Below are positions 24,426 to 33,896 of a DNA stretch of 37,409 nucleotides, piece after piece; position 1 is the stretch's first letter, and each line of letters begins with the position of its first letter. Source of the DNA: Spirulina sp. SIO3F2 (lineage in GTDB: Bacteria; Cyanobacteriota; Cyanobacteriia; Cyanobacteriales; Spirulinaceae); the NCBI GenBank assembly GCA_010672165.1, contig JAAHHN010000045.1, forward strand, positions 1 through 37,409, in the 5' to 3' direction. The notes under the pieces are model-generated. The model did no database searches. It saw nothing but the letters and a program-made list of their open reading frames with translations, and was not told the DNA's origin. The translations under genes were made by a program, and so were the position numbers.

Positions 24426-27350
24426 CTACTTGGCTGAGAGTGTGCGTCGCTTCATGACCATTTGATAGGCCTCAATGCGATCGCCCTCCGTCCAATCATT
24501 GAACTTATCAGAGCCGATACCACATTCAAAGCCAGATTTAACCTCACGCACATCTTCTTTGATCCGCTTGAGGGAATCGACAGGGCCATCGAAGACCACC
24601 TTGTCGCCGCGGAGCACCCGCATCCGACGATTGCGGATTACCTTTCCGGAGGTAATATAACAACCCGCCACGGAGCCGCGACCCACCGGGAAGACTGCTC
24701 GCACTTCCACCGTGCCCAAAGCTTCTTCCACTTCTTCAGGATCCAGCAAACCTTCCATCGCACCTTGGACATCATCTAAGAGGTTGTAGATAATGTTGTA
24801 CTCCTGAATGCTCACTTGTTCTCGATCGGCTGCTTGAGATACCCCTGCTGCGAGGTCTGTGTTAAAGCCAATGATGACTGCGCCACTAGCGGCGGCGAGA
24901 TCAACATCAGTCTCCGTCACTTCACCCGGTGCTGCCATCAAGACCCGCAGTTGTACTTCGTTTTGAGGGAGCTGATCAAGGGCTGCGACAATCGCTTCCA
25001 CGGAACCTTGAACATCAGCCTTAAGGATTAAGTTCAGCTCCTTCAACTCGCCTTCTTGAGCTTGGGCTGAGAGGCTACTGAGGGTGACGCGCCGTGACAT
25101 TGCTTGTTGTAAGCGGCTCTCCCGGCGCTCAGCAGCCCGGTCATCGGCCACTGCGCGAGCTTCTTTATCGCTAGGATAGACATCAAACTCATCCCCTGCT
25201 TCAGGGACATCGTTCATGCCGAGCACCTCAACGGCAAAGGAAGGTGAGGCTTGTTCGACGCGATCGCCGCGATCGTCAATCATCGCCCGAATCTTACCCA
25301 TCGCTGAGCCAGCAACCAAACTGTCACCAACGCGTAACGTTCCGTTTTGCACCAGCAAGGTGGCCACCGGCCCCCGCGTTTTATCCAGGTGGGCTTCAAT
25401 TACGGTTCCTTTTGCGGGCCGTTCTGGGTTGGCAGAAAGTTCTTCGAGTTCTGACACCAGCAGAATCATTTCCAGCAACGTATCCAGATTGTCCCCTTGA
25501 ATGGCGCTGACCGGCACCATAATCGTGTCACCTCCCCAATCCTCAGCAACCAAGCCTTGTTCAGCTAGTTCTTGACGGATGCGATCCGGTTGCGCTTCGG
25601 GTTTATCCACCTTATTGATGGCAACAATCAACGGAACTTCCGCAGCTCGCGCATGGCTGATGGCTTCTTTGGTTTGGGGCTGCACCCCGTCATCAGCCGC
25701 TACCACCAGAATGGCGATGTCAGTGACTCGGGTTCCCCGGGCTCGCATTGCAGTAAAGGCTTCGTGACCCGGCGTATCGAGGAAAACCACCTGCTGGAGC
25801 TTGCTGTTATGTTCCACATCCACATGGTATGCACCAATATGCTGGGTAATGCCACCCGCTTCACCTTGGGCAACCTTGGTTTTACGAATCGAATCTAGCA
25901 GCGTAGTTTTACCATGGTCAACGTGACCCATGATGGTTACCACGGGCGGACGCGTTTGTAGCTTCTCAAGGTCTGCCACATCCAACATTTCAGTCTTAGT
26001 TGCCGCTGAACCTTGTTCTGGCGTATCAACTAAAATCCCCAACTCTTCAATCACCTTCGTACAGGTTTCCAAATCTAGGGTTTGCGTAATATTAATTGCA
26101 ATGCCCTTGGTAAAGAGACGACGAATAATCTCGGTCTCCGAAATTTTGACCAAAGTAGAGAGCTCTCGCATACTGAGACTACCGGTCAAGCTGACAATTT
26201 CTGGAGGTTGTTCTGGACTGTTATCTACCCGTTGCCGCTCCTGTGAGCGTTGGTCACGGCTGGGTCGTTTGCGAGTTTTTGCTTTGGCGGCAGGGGGTGG
26301 AGTTGTAGTTTTAGGCTTGCTCGGTTTGGGAGGACGAGCCATTGATAGGCTTACAGTGACTGCGTTCACATTGCTCTCACCGGTTTCCAAATCAAACTCA
26401 TCATCGTCCTCTTCAATCCGTGGCGACTTACGCTTTTTGGTTGCCGCCTTACCTTTTGTTCCTTTAGCAGCTTTATCTCCTTCATCATCCTCAACCCAAC
26501 GGTTGACTTCTGGGCGTCCAGCAGTTGTTCGTTTGGGTTTTGCGGGTCGTGCGGGAGGTTTAAGTAGCTCCGGCTCATTGATGGAGGTTTCAACAGTTTC
26601 TGTCGGTGCAGTTGTCTCTGGCTCAGTCTCAGATTTAATACTGGGTTTGGGCAACAACTGCCGTACTTCCGGTTTTTGCTGTTCAGGAGAACTGGGCTTA
26701 CGAAGAACTACTTTTTCTGACTCTTCTACCGATTCAGTCTTGCCCTCTTTACGAGCTGACGTGGCAGAGGATGCAGACGGGTTTTGACGCTTCGGTGGTG
26801 CTGTTTTAGTAACAGTTGTTTCCTGACTCGCAGCAGAATTACCGCCACTCGGTTTGTTGGGGCGTGACGGCGGCGCAACTAACTCTTGGACAGCCGGGGG
26901 TGGGGAAACAATTGCTGGCGTAGGTGGAGTGGAACGGGCAGTTGTTGTATTGGATGGAGCAGGACGAGACTGACCAGGACGGGCAGGGGGAGCTGCTAGC
27001 TCCATATTTGCCGATTGGGGCTGACGGGGTGAATTGGCTGGGGCTACTGACTCACGAGGAATGGGTTTATTTTTGACCAAGCCACGAATTTGAGGCTTAC
27101 GCGAAGCGGGCTTACCACTGTTTTCGCCATGGCGTGTTTTTTTCTTGATCGCCTTATTAATCGTTGGCCGGCGCTTGGGCACGGTATACGTTTTCACCTT
27201 CTCGCGAATTTGCTGCACTTCGTTTTCGTTGATCGTGCTACTGTGGCTTTTAACAGCGATGTTGAGCTGTTCACAGATGTTGAGAATATCTCGATTGTCG
27301 AGATTGAGTTCTTTGGATAGGTCGTAGATTCTAATTTTTCCGTTGTTCAT
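24426..27350 (-). CDS. infB: Translation initiation factor IF-2
   Basis: 974 residues. An IF2_N domain ([20 protein letters not shown]) and a long Pro/Lys/Glu-rich linker (about 60-400) are followed by a second IF2_N-like helical segment ([20 protein letters not shown]). The G domain starts near 473 with [17 protein letters not shown] and NKVD, followed by beta-barrel domains and the C-terminal fMet-tRNA-binding domain. IF-2 is the GTPase that places initiator tRNA on the 30S subunit and promotes subunit joining. Length and long linker are normal for cyanobacteria. ATG start. It lies 76 bases after ylxR in the rimP-nusA-ylxR-infB order. The gap upstream holds a 17-base stretch complementary to the operon leader. 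Confidence 0.98.
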   Translation of the reverse strand: MNNGKIRIYDLSKELNLDNRDILNICEQLNIAVKSHSSTINENEVQQIREKVKTYTVPKRRPTINKAIKKKTRHGENSGKPASRKPQIRGLVKNKPIPRESVAPANSPRQPQSANMELAAPPARPGQSRPAPSNTTTARSTPPTPAIVSPPPAVQELVAPPSRPNKPSGGNSAASQETTVTKTAPPKRQNPSASSATSARKEGKTESVEESEKVVLRKPSSPEQQKPEVRQLLPKPSIKSETEPETTAPTETVETSINEPELLKPPARPAKPKRTTAGRPEVNRWVEDDEGDKAAKGTKGKAATKKRKSPRIEEDDDEFDLETGESNVNAVTVSLSMARPPKPSKPKTTTPPPAAKAKTRKRPSRDQRSQERQRVDNSPEQPPEIVSLTGSLSMRELSTLVKISETEIIRRLFTKGIAINITQTLDLETCTKVIEELGILVDTPEQGSAATKTEMLDVADLEKLQTRPPVVTIMGHVDHGKTTLLDSIRKTKVAQGEAGGITQHIGAYHVDVEHNSKLQQVVFLDTPGHEAFTAMRARGTRVTDIAILVVAADDGVQPQTKEAISHARAAEVPLIVAINKVDKPEAQPDRIRQELAEQGLVAEDWGGDTIMVPVSAIQGDNLDTLLEMILLVSELEELSANPERPAKGTVIEAHLDKTRGPVATLLVQNGTLRVGDSLVAGSAMGKIRAMIDDRGDRVEQASPSFAVEVLGMNDVPEAGDEFDVYPSDKEARAVADDRAAERRESRLQQAMSRRVTLSSLSAQAQEGELKELNLILKADVQGSVEAIVAALDQLPQNEVQLRVLMAAPGEVTETDVDLAAASGAVIIGFNTDLAAGVSQAADREQVSIQEYNIIYNLLDDVQGAMEGLLDPEEVEEALGTVEVRAVFPVGRGSVAGCYITSGKVIRNRRMRVLRGDKVVFDGPVDSLKRIKEDVREVKSGFECGIGSDKFNDWTEGDRIEAYQMVMKRRTLSAK

Positions 27351-27426
27351 CCAATATGCCCTGTGTCTTGAGTAGTAGTTGTTACATTGGCTTATGTCCA
27401 GTTTTGAGGTTTACAGGTGAGGTAAC

Positions 27427-27678
27427 TCAAAAATAGGTTAATCTCTCCTGGAGTTGATGATAGATTTCATCGGGTACGCTGGTTTTAAGCGATCGCCTGA
27501 GGCGATCTTTCTTCTGAGCTGTACGCAGACAGCTTAGTTGTGGACACAGATAAGCAGAGCGTCCCATACCCTGATCTAATTGTACCGTCCGACTGGGGTG
27601 CAAACGGACAATTCGCCAGAACTCTTGTTTAAGTGCGACCTTTCGGCAGGCAACGCAACGACGATAATTTTTGAGAAT
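27427..27678 (-). CDS. ylxR: YlxR/RnpM (DUF448) RNA-binding protein with ATT start
   Basis: 83 residues: ILKNYRRCVACRKVALKQEF WRIVR, then VQLDQGMGRSAYLCPQLSCL, then AQKKDRLRRSLKTSVPDEIY. RRCVACR, GRSAYLC and the final RL-x-RSLK are the YlxR signature. YlxR binds structured RNA and in Bacillus modulates RNase P (RnpM). It lies between nusA and infB, its usual place. Between the upstream in-frame TAA and the first conserved residue there is no ATG, GTG or TTG. The only codon in the expected place is ATT at 27678, eight bases after GGAGGAGG, giving the family's normal N terminus. CTG 18 bases further up is possible but lies before the ribosome site. Confidence 0.88.
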   Translation of the reverse strand: MLKNYRRCVACRKVALKQEFWRIVRLHPSRTVQLDQGMGRSAYLCPQLSCLRTAQKKDRLRRSLKTSVPDEIYHQLQERLTYF

Positions 27679-27686
27679 GGGGCTTG

Positions 27687-27710
27687 CCTCCTCCAGTTAG
27701 TTTGCTGGAG
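27687..27710 (-). promoter_or_regulatory. ylxR Shine-Dalgarno site partly enclosed in a hairpin
   Basis: On the minus strand CTCCAG and CTGGAG form a perfect 6-bp stem (27710-27705 with 27696-27691) around an 8-base loop. The 3' arm overlaps the first GGAG of the GGAGGAGG ribosome site (27694-27687). Folding would leave only the second half of the site free, which suggests restrained translation of ylxR. Confidence 0.6.
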
Positions 27711-27828
27711 ATCAATTTGTTTGCATGAGAGTTAAAGATGGCGGCGTTGGGTACCTTTCCCAAAGGTCACCCTCCAAACCGGAACCGTGATGGGGATAAT
27801 GCATCATCCAACCCCACAGTCCTGAAGG

Positions 27829-29148
27829 TTATTCTGCTTCTGAAGTCGTTGCTTCTGGAATTGCGGTCGTCTCAGCCGCAGCCAGCGATGGATTCTCCAT
27901 GGGGGGCGGCTCAACCGAATCAAGCGGCTCAGCATCTGATTCTGGTGGCTGCTCCTCTGGCGGTGCATAGGATTCTGGCAAGGGGTTGAGTTCGGGTGGC
28001 TGGTTTTGGAGTTCTGCTTGATAGCGAGCTGTATCTTTAATGTCGATTTTCCAACCCGTCAGGCGGGCAGCCAACCGAACATTTTGACCCTCCTTCCCAA
28101 TGGCTAAACTCAGTTGATTTTCAGGAACAAGTACCAACGAGAGTCGTTCTTCAGAATTCATCAGAAACACTTGATCAACGGTCGCAGGGCTCAGGGCATT
28201 GGCAATATAGGTGGCGGGATCAGGTGACCAACGAATAGCGTCGATCTTTTCGCCCCGGAGTTCGTTGACCACCGCTTGAATCCGAGAGCCCCGCGCCCCA
28301 ATACAAGCCCCTACCGGATCAACATCCCGTTCTAGGGTATCCACAGAAATCTTGGTACGCGGCCCCACATGGCGTGAGGGGGGATTGGCTTCGCGGGCAA
28401 CCGCCACGATCCGCACAATCTCTTCTTCAATTTCGGGCACTTCCGTGGCAAAAAGATCCACCACTAGCCCCGCAGCAGCACGAGAAACAATCAATTGGGG
28501 CCCACGATGCACCCCTTCCCGGACTTTTTTCAAAAACACCCGAAAGGTAGCATTGACTCGATAGGTATCATTTGAGAGTTGTTCCCGCTTGGGCAATTCC
28601 GCTTCCACATCCGGCTTACCAAAACCGCTGCTAACGGCCATAATGATCGACTGACGTTCGAAGCGTAGCACCCGCGCCGGGAGCACTGTACCCTCAAGAT
28701 CTTGAAATTCATCTTGAATCAGTTTTCGTTGCTGATCCCGTAGCTTCTGCAACAGCACCTGCTTGGTTTGAATCGCCGCCATGCGCCCAAAATCCTTTTG
28801 TTTGGGTGTGACATCCTCGATCATGGAGTCACCCAACTGCGCTTCGGGATAATCTTCTTGCACTTGTTGCAGAGAAATTTGGTGATCAGCTCCTTCCACT
28901 TCAGCCACAATCACCTTTGTGGACAGGATGGAGAAGCCTTCTTCTTCTGTATCGAGATCAACGACAAAATTCTCGAAGTAGTCATCAGTAAATTGTTGCT
29001 GATCTAGAGTTTGCGATCGCCGATACCGCTCATAGCCCTTCAGCAGAGCCTCACTCAGAGCATCTTTGACCGCTGATTCGGGGAGCCGATGTTGTTCAGC
29101 AATCTGAGTAATCATCTCCCGTAAACCGGGCAAACTCACTAGGGACAT
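27829..29148 (-). CDS. nusA: Transcription termination/antitermination factor NusA
   Basis: 439 residues. N-terminal RNA-polymerase-binding domain (about 1-130; PGLREMITQIAEQHRLPESA), S1 domain (about 135-205; LEGTVLPARVLRFERQSIIM), then KH1 and KH2 (VDTLERDVDPVGACIGARGSRIQAVV; NQLSLAIGKEGQNVRLAARLTGWKIDI). A Pro/Glu-rich tail of about 70 residues replaces the acidic repeats of E. coli, as is usual in cyanobacteria. NusA binds RNA polymerase and nascent RNA to influence pausing, termination and antitermination. ATG start with AGGAG 12 bases upstream. Second gene of the rimP operon. A 150-base gap without another gene precedes ylxR. Confidence 0.97.
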   Translation of the reverse strand: MSLVSLPGLREMITQIAEQHRLPESAVKDALSEALLKGYERYRRSQTLDQQQFTDDYFENFVVDLDTEEEGFSILSTKVIVAEVEGADHQISLQQVQEDYPEAQLGDSMIEDVTPKQKDFGRMAAIQTKQVLLQKLRDQQRKLIQDEFQDLEGTVLPARVLRFERQSIIMAVSSGFGKPDVEAELPKREQLSNDTYRVNATFRVFLKKVREGVHRGPQLIVSRAAAGLVVDLFATEVPEIEEEIVRIVAVAREANPPSRHVGPRTKISVDTLERDVDPVGACIGARGSRIQAVVNELRGEKIDAIRWSPDPATYIANALSPATVDQVFLMNSEERLSLVLVPENQLSLAIGKEGQNVRLAARLTGWKIDIKDTARYQAELQNQPPELNPLPESYAPPEEQPPESDAEPLDSVEPPPMENPSLAAAETTAIPEATTSEAE

Positions 29149-29226
29149 GCGCTAATTCTTTCTCCTAAAAAACAATATCAATGGCTAAAAGTTGCAGATG
29201 GGAGCAGGGGGGATTGAAGGCTCGGT

Positions 29227-29688
29227 CTATGATGCGTCGTCAAGGTGAACATTAGCGACCAATTGGCGTGGAATCGCGATCGCCTTACCCTTTTGAGCAA
29301 GATAAATGTTTTGATCATCCCGGCCTTGTAAATTGCCCTGCCATTCCTTTTTGCCATTGTGCGGGGCATAAGTTTTGACGAGCACAGCAAAGCCTTTGAA
29401 GGCAACAAACTCGCGATCGTGGGTTAATTGACGAGCTGTGCCTGGGCTGGAAATCTCCAAGACATAAGCCCCCTCAAGTAAACCACTCGCCTCCAACGGC
29501 TCCTCTAGAGCACGGCTCATTTGCTCGCAATCTTGTAGACCCGTATCTGCTTGCAGGTTACGAATATCAATTCGCAGCACAGGCGGACTTTTGCTGGTTT
29601 GGAAGACTGCGTCAACCACTTCTAGACCCAGAGCTTGGGCGATCGGCGTCGCCAACGCCAAGAGCTGAGGAATGATGGGATGAGCCAT
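29227..29688 (-). CDS. rimP: Ribosome maturation factor RimP
   Basis: 153 residues. LLALATPIAQALGLEVVDAVF, LRIDIRN, CEQMSRALEEPLEASGLLEG AYVLEISSPGTARQLTHDREF and GKAIAIPRQLVANVHL are RimP signatures (N-terminal alpha/beta domain plus Sm-like C-terminal domain). RimP assists late 30S subunit maturation. I start at ATG 29688. A GTG at 29727 is in frame but would place the terminator-like hairpin inside the coding sequence and add an atypical MGAARFFLLTTTT extension. First gene of the rimP-nusA-ylxR-infB operon, with a promoter visible 118-147 bases upstream. Confidence 0.95.
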   Translation of the reverse strand: MAHPIIPQLLALATPIAQALGLEVVDAVFQTSKSPPVLRIDIRNLQADTGLQDCEQMSRALEEPLEASGLLEGAYVLEISSPGTARQLTHDREFVAFKGFAVLVKTYAPHNGKKEWQGNLQGRDDQNIYLAQKGKAIAIPRQLVANVHLDDAS

Positions 29689-29704
29689 GGTGGTGGTTGT
29701 CAAT

Positions 29705-29729
29705 AAAAAAAAGCGGGCTGCACCCACTT
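29705..29729 (-). terminator. Terminator-like attenuator hairpin in the rimP operon leader
   Basis: On the minus strand AAGUGGG-UGCAG-CCCGCUU forms a 7-bp stem with one U-G pair, followed by a run of eight Ts (two shared with the stem). It lies after the operon promoter and ends 16 bases before the rimP ATG, and no gene precedes it on this strand. A terminator here would control readthrough into rimP-nusA. Confidence 0.65.
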
Positions 29730-29763
29730 TCCAAAATAGGATACGTGTTCTTGGTCGGGAGAC

Positions 29764-29791
29764 GTTGTTTCATTAAGCCAAATGTAACAAC
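29764..29791 (-). other. Leader stem-loop at the 5' end of the rimP operon transcript
   Basis: The minus-strand transcript forms GUUGUU-A-CAUU pairing with AAUG-A-AACAAC: 10 base pairs with one A-A mismatch and a loop read as UGGCUU. It starts about eight bases after the predicted transcription start. Its 5' arm and loop are complementary to the ylxR-infB gap (27378-27394). Confidence 0.55.
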
Positions 29792-29805
29792 AAACCCAAC
29801 TCATG

Positions 29806-29835
29806 ATTATAAGTTATCGCTTCAGCATCTGGCAA
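29806..29835 (-). promoter_or_regulatory. Sigma-70-type promoter of the rimP-nusA-ylxR-infB operon
   Basis: On the minus strand TTGCCA (29835-29830) and TATAAT (29811-29806) are separated by 18 bases. The -10 is perfect and the -35 differs from TTGACA at two positions. Predicted start is near 29799, giving a leader of about 110 bases before the rimP ATG. Confidence 0.7.
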
Positions 29836-29909
29836 TCGCTAATCCCAGCAAAGATATCCAAGCACGTTCTTAACCTTATTTCATTTCGTTTCTTAACCTT
29901 AATCTAGCC

Positions 29910-30020
29910 CTAGTACAGAACGGTAGAAATAAGTCATCCATTCAGAACTCACAGAATACCCGTTGTACAAGCACTTTGAACTCTGAACTTTGGACCCTGA
30001 ACTCCGCCTCGCGGTACTAG
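29910..30020 (-). mobile_element. 111-bp dispersed repeat B, copy 2, with CTAGTAC inverted ends
   Basis: The 98 bases 29923-30020 are the complement of 21623-21720 with nine transitions and no gaps. Extending to 29910 gives matching 7-bp ends: CTAGTAC at 29910-29916 and GTACTAG at 30014-30020. No coding frame. It has the form of a very short non-autonomous element. It occupies part of the 429-base rimP-pgm gap; relative to the nearest downstream gene (pgm) it is oriented as copy 1 is to the macro-domain gene. Confidence 0.65.
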
Positions 30021-30046
30021 CTTTTCCTTAACGCTGTATGCCAGAG

Positions 30047-31752
<1,706 letters not shown>

Positions 31753-31769
31753 GATCTGTGATCCCTCTT

Positions 31770-31789
31770 CCCCCCTTAACAAAGGGGGG
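31770..31789. repeat. CCCCCCTT/AAGGGGGG palindromic repeat after pgm
   Basis: CCCCCCTT-AACA-AAGGGGGG with perfect 8-bp arms, 18 bases after the pgm stop and before the convergent stress-protein gene. Same family as the units inside rsmE and the SulP gene. It could fold as a terminator stem, but no T run follows on either strand. Confidence 0.8.
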
Positions 31790-31839
31790 TGACGCCGCAA
31801 GCTGCTTGGATCGACCTAATTTGTCACCGACCTGTATAT

Positions 31840-32718
31840 TCACCCCTTCGGTGAGAAAAAGAGCACCGGAAACCAACTATGACGCAGGATTTCGTTGGCA
31901 AAACTGGGAGCGGTTAATTCCAAGAGGGCACTCCGGGAAACATGGGCGATCGCGATCGCGGTGATGTCATGCTTGATCGCAGCGTGGGTAATCTCTTGCA
32001 TCGGGTCTCCCACCCGCACCTCCGTTGTCACCTCAATACCACAGCTTGCCAATTCGGCTTCCGCTTGAGCCAGTTGCTCAGCCGCTGCTTGTTGCTGATA
32101 GTCGGAGGAAATACCCTTACGCTTGGTTTCACTGACCACCGTGAGCAGCAGACACTTTTGGGGTGCGTTCGCTCCTGCTGCCTGCACCGTTGCCTTGAGC
32201 TGCTCTAATAAATATTTCGCCGACTCACTACCGCTGTAGGGAATGAGCAGGTAACGCCAGAGATTTTGGCAACGCAGGGTTAATTCTGCCTGGGTATAGG
32301 TGTTGATGAGTTGGGGCCGCAACAGCATCAGGGGAACCGCTGTCGAACGGGCGATCGCAAGGCTATTGCTGCCAAAGATGGTTTCTTGAATCAAGCTGCG
32401 GGTGGCCGTGCCCATCAATACCACATCGCTATTATATTTCTGCACCAACTTCGGGATCATGTCCTGGGGTTTACCCGACTGGATATCCACAATCACCTCT
32501 CGGCCCTCCCCTTGGTGGGCTAGAGCAGCATCTAAAACAGTCTGAGCCTCAGCAATTTTTGCTTCATCCAGTCGGGGAATATCCCCTTCTGCCCAAATCG
32601 GGACGGTGTGGGTGAACACAAACTGCTGTCCTCCGGCTTGAGCCAAGGCAGGAATAAAGGCGGTGAGGCGTTGCAATCCATCAACGAGATCGGTACAAAT
32701 CAAATAGCGTTTGAACAT
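31840..32718 (-). CDS. Tandem-domain universal stress protein (UspA family)
   Basis: 292 residues with two Usp domains. The first (about 1-145) begins FKRYLICTDLVDGLQRLTAF and ends VVLMGTATRSLIQETIFGSN SLAIARSTAVPLMLLRP; the GSNS of the G-2x-G-9x-G(S/T) ATP motif is present but the middle glycine is not. The second (about 160-292) keeps the fold (YLLIPYSGSESAKYLLEQL; ITAIAIAHVSRSALLELTAP) but lacks the motif. Tandem Usp proteins act in stress survival; the ligand is unknown. I chose ATG 32718, since the longer frame from 32838 adds 40 residues with no Usp similarity and runs into the divergent promoter region shared with the LysR gene. Confidence 0.85.
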   Translation of the reverse strand: MFKRYLICTDLVDGLQRLTAFIPALAQAGGQQFVFTHTVPIWAEGDIPRLDEAKIAEAQTVLDAALAHQGEGREVIVDIQSGKPQDMIPKLVQKYNSDVVLMGTATRSLIQETIFGSNSLAIARSTAVPLMLLRPQLINTYTQAELTLRCQNLWRYLLIPYSGSESAKYLLEQLKATVQAAGANAPQKCLLLTVVSETKRKGISSDYQQQAAAEQLAQAEAELASCGIEVTTEVRVGDPMQEITHAAIKHDITAIAIAHVSRSALLELTAPSFANEILRHSWFPVLFFSPKG

Positions 32719-32913
32719 ATAAGTCAGCCAACCTCGACTGTAATTAATTATGTCTGAAGCGGTTCTCCCTGCATTGTCAGACGGATGTTCAAACGGTGGG
32801 GCGCGATCGTAATATCTTGTAACTTGCGCCCAAATCATAGATGATTGACAATAGAAAAGCCAAAAACGACTGCTAAATCACAATCAATCCCTCGCATACG
32901 GAGTCCAAAATCG

Positions 32914-33846
32914 GTGATTCACGCCACGCTGCACCAACTTAAGGTTTTTGAAACCACTGCCCGTCATAGTAGTTTCACCCGTGCAGCTGAAGAGCTAGAG
33001 ATTACCCAACCCACGGTTTCTAGCCAAATTAAGCAGCTCACCAAGGCAGTGGGTTTACCCTTGTTTGAGCAAATTGGGAAGCGCCTGTATCTCACGAATG
33101 CAGGCCAGGAATTGCTAGATACCTGCCAAGACATCTTTGCCCGCTTAGATAATTTCGAGATGATGGTGGCTGATCTTAAGGGTAAAAAGCAAGGCAAGCT
33201 GAAGTTGGCAGCCATCACCACCACTAAGTATTTCATCCCTCGTTTATTGGGACGATTTTGCCAAATTCACCCGGATATTGACGTGGCACTCCAGGTGACG
33301 AACCATGAACAGATTCAGCAGCGGATGGCACAAAACTGTGATGATCTCTACATTCTCAGTCAATGTCCTGAGACAATTCCCCTCCATACGGAACCGTTTT
33401 TAGATAATCCGTTGGTGGTGGTGGTGGCCCATAGCAGCCACCCCTTAGCAAGCAAAACCCAATTACCCCTGACGGCACTGGCGGGTGAGCCTTTTATTAT
33501 GCGGGAATTTGGTTCGGGAACCCGCCTTGCTGTGGAGCAACTCTTAGCGACCCAAGATGTGCAGGTGCAAGTTAAGTTGGAGCTGGGCAGCAATGAGGCC
33601 ATTAAACAAGCGATCGCAGGGGGGCTGGGCATCTCTGTGCTTTCCCAGCATTGCTTAGTGGGCATGGAACTCTCACCCGAGTTAACGGTTTTAGATGTAG
33701 AATTCTTCCCGATTCAACGCCAATGGTATGTGGCCCATTTGGCGAACAAACAGCTCTCCGTGATCGCCCAAACGTTTCGGGATTACCTAGTGGCCAAGAG
33801 TTATGATTTGCAAACGCAATTGGTGGCGACGGCAACGAAAGTTTAG
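32914..33846 (+). CDS. LysR-family regulator, CmpR/NdhR (CcmR) type
   Basis: About 310 residues. The N-terminal winged helix reads ATLHQLKVFETTARHSSFTR AAEELEITQPTVSSQIKQL, then LFEQIGKRLYLTNAGQELL. The effector domain has KLAAITTTKYFIPRLLGRFC, GSGTRLAVEQLL and GSNEAIKQAIAGGLGISVLS. This is close to the cyanobacterial carbon-metabolism LysR group (CmpR, NdhR/CcmR, RbcR), which responds to 2-phosphoglycolate, RuBP or 2-oxoglutarate. Which member it is cannot be decided, and no bicarbonate-transporter or rbc genes are adjacent. I use GTG 32914 (IHATLHQL start, GGAG 10 bases upstream); the TTG at 32845 would add 23 residues. Divergent from the stress-protein gene across 195 bases, where it may self-regulate. 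Confidence 0.88.
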   Translation: MIHATLHQLKVFETTARHSSFTRAAEELEITQPTVSSQIKQLTKAVGLPLFEQIGKRLYLTNAGQELLDTCQDIFARLDNFEMMVADLKGKKQGKLKLAAITTTKYFIPRLLGRFCQIHPDIDVALQVTNHEQIQQRMAQNCDDLYILSQCPETIPLHTEPFLDNPLVVVVAHSSHPLASKTQLPLTALAGEPFIMREFGSGTRLAVEQLLATQDVQVQVKLELGSNEAIKQAIAGGLGISVLSQHCLVGMELSPELTVLDVEFFPIQRQWYVAHLANKQLSVIAQTFRDYLVAKSYDLQTQLVATATKV

Positions 33847-33896
33847 TCAAAATTCTCCTTTATACTGGGGTGCGTCCCATTCCCCAATCGAGCTGT

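Noticed and set aside
25930-26787. A 285-codon frame on the plus strand opposite infB
   Set aside because: It is the antisense shadow of the Pro/Ser/Lys-rich IF-2 linker. Its product is Ser/Arg/Leu-rich with no domain, and infB is certain.
29689-29727. GTG start extending RimP by 13 residues
   Set aside because: The added residues are unlike the family and would be encoded by the terminator-like hairpin and its T run; ATG at 29688 gives the standard length.
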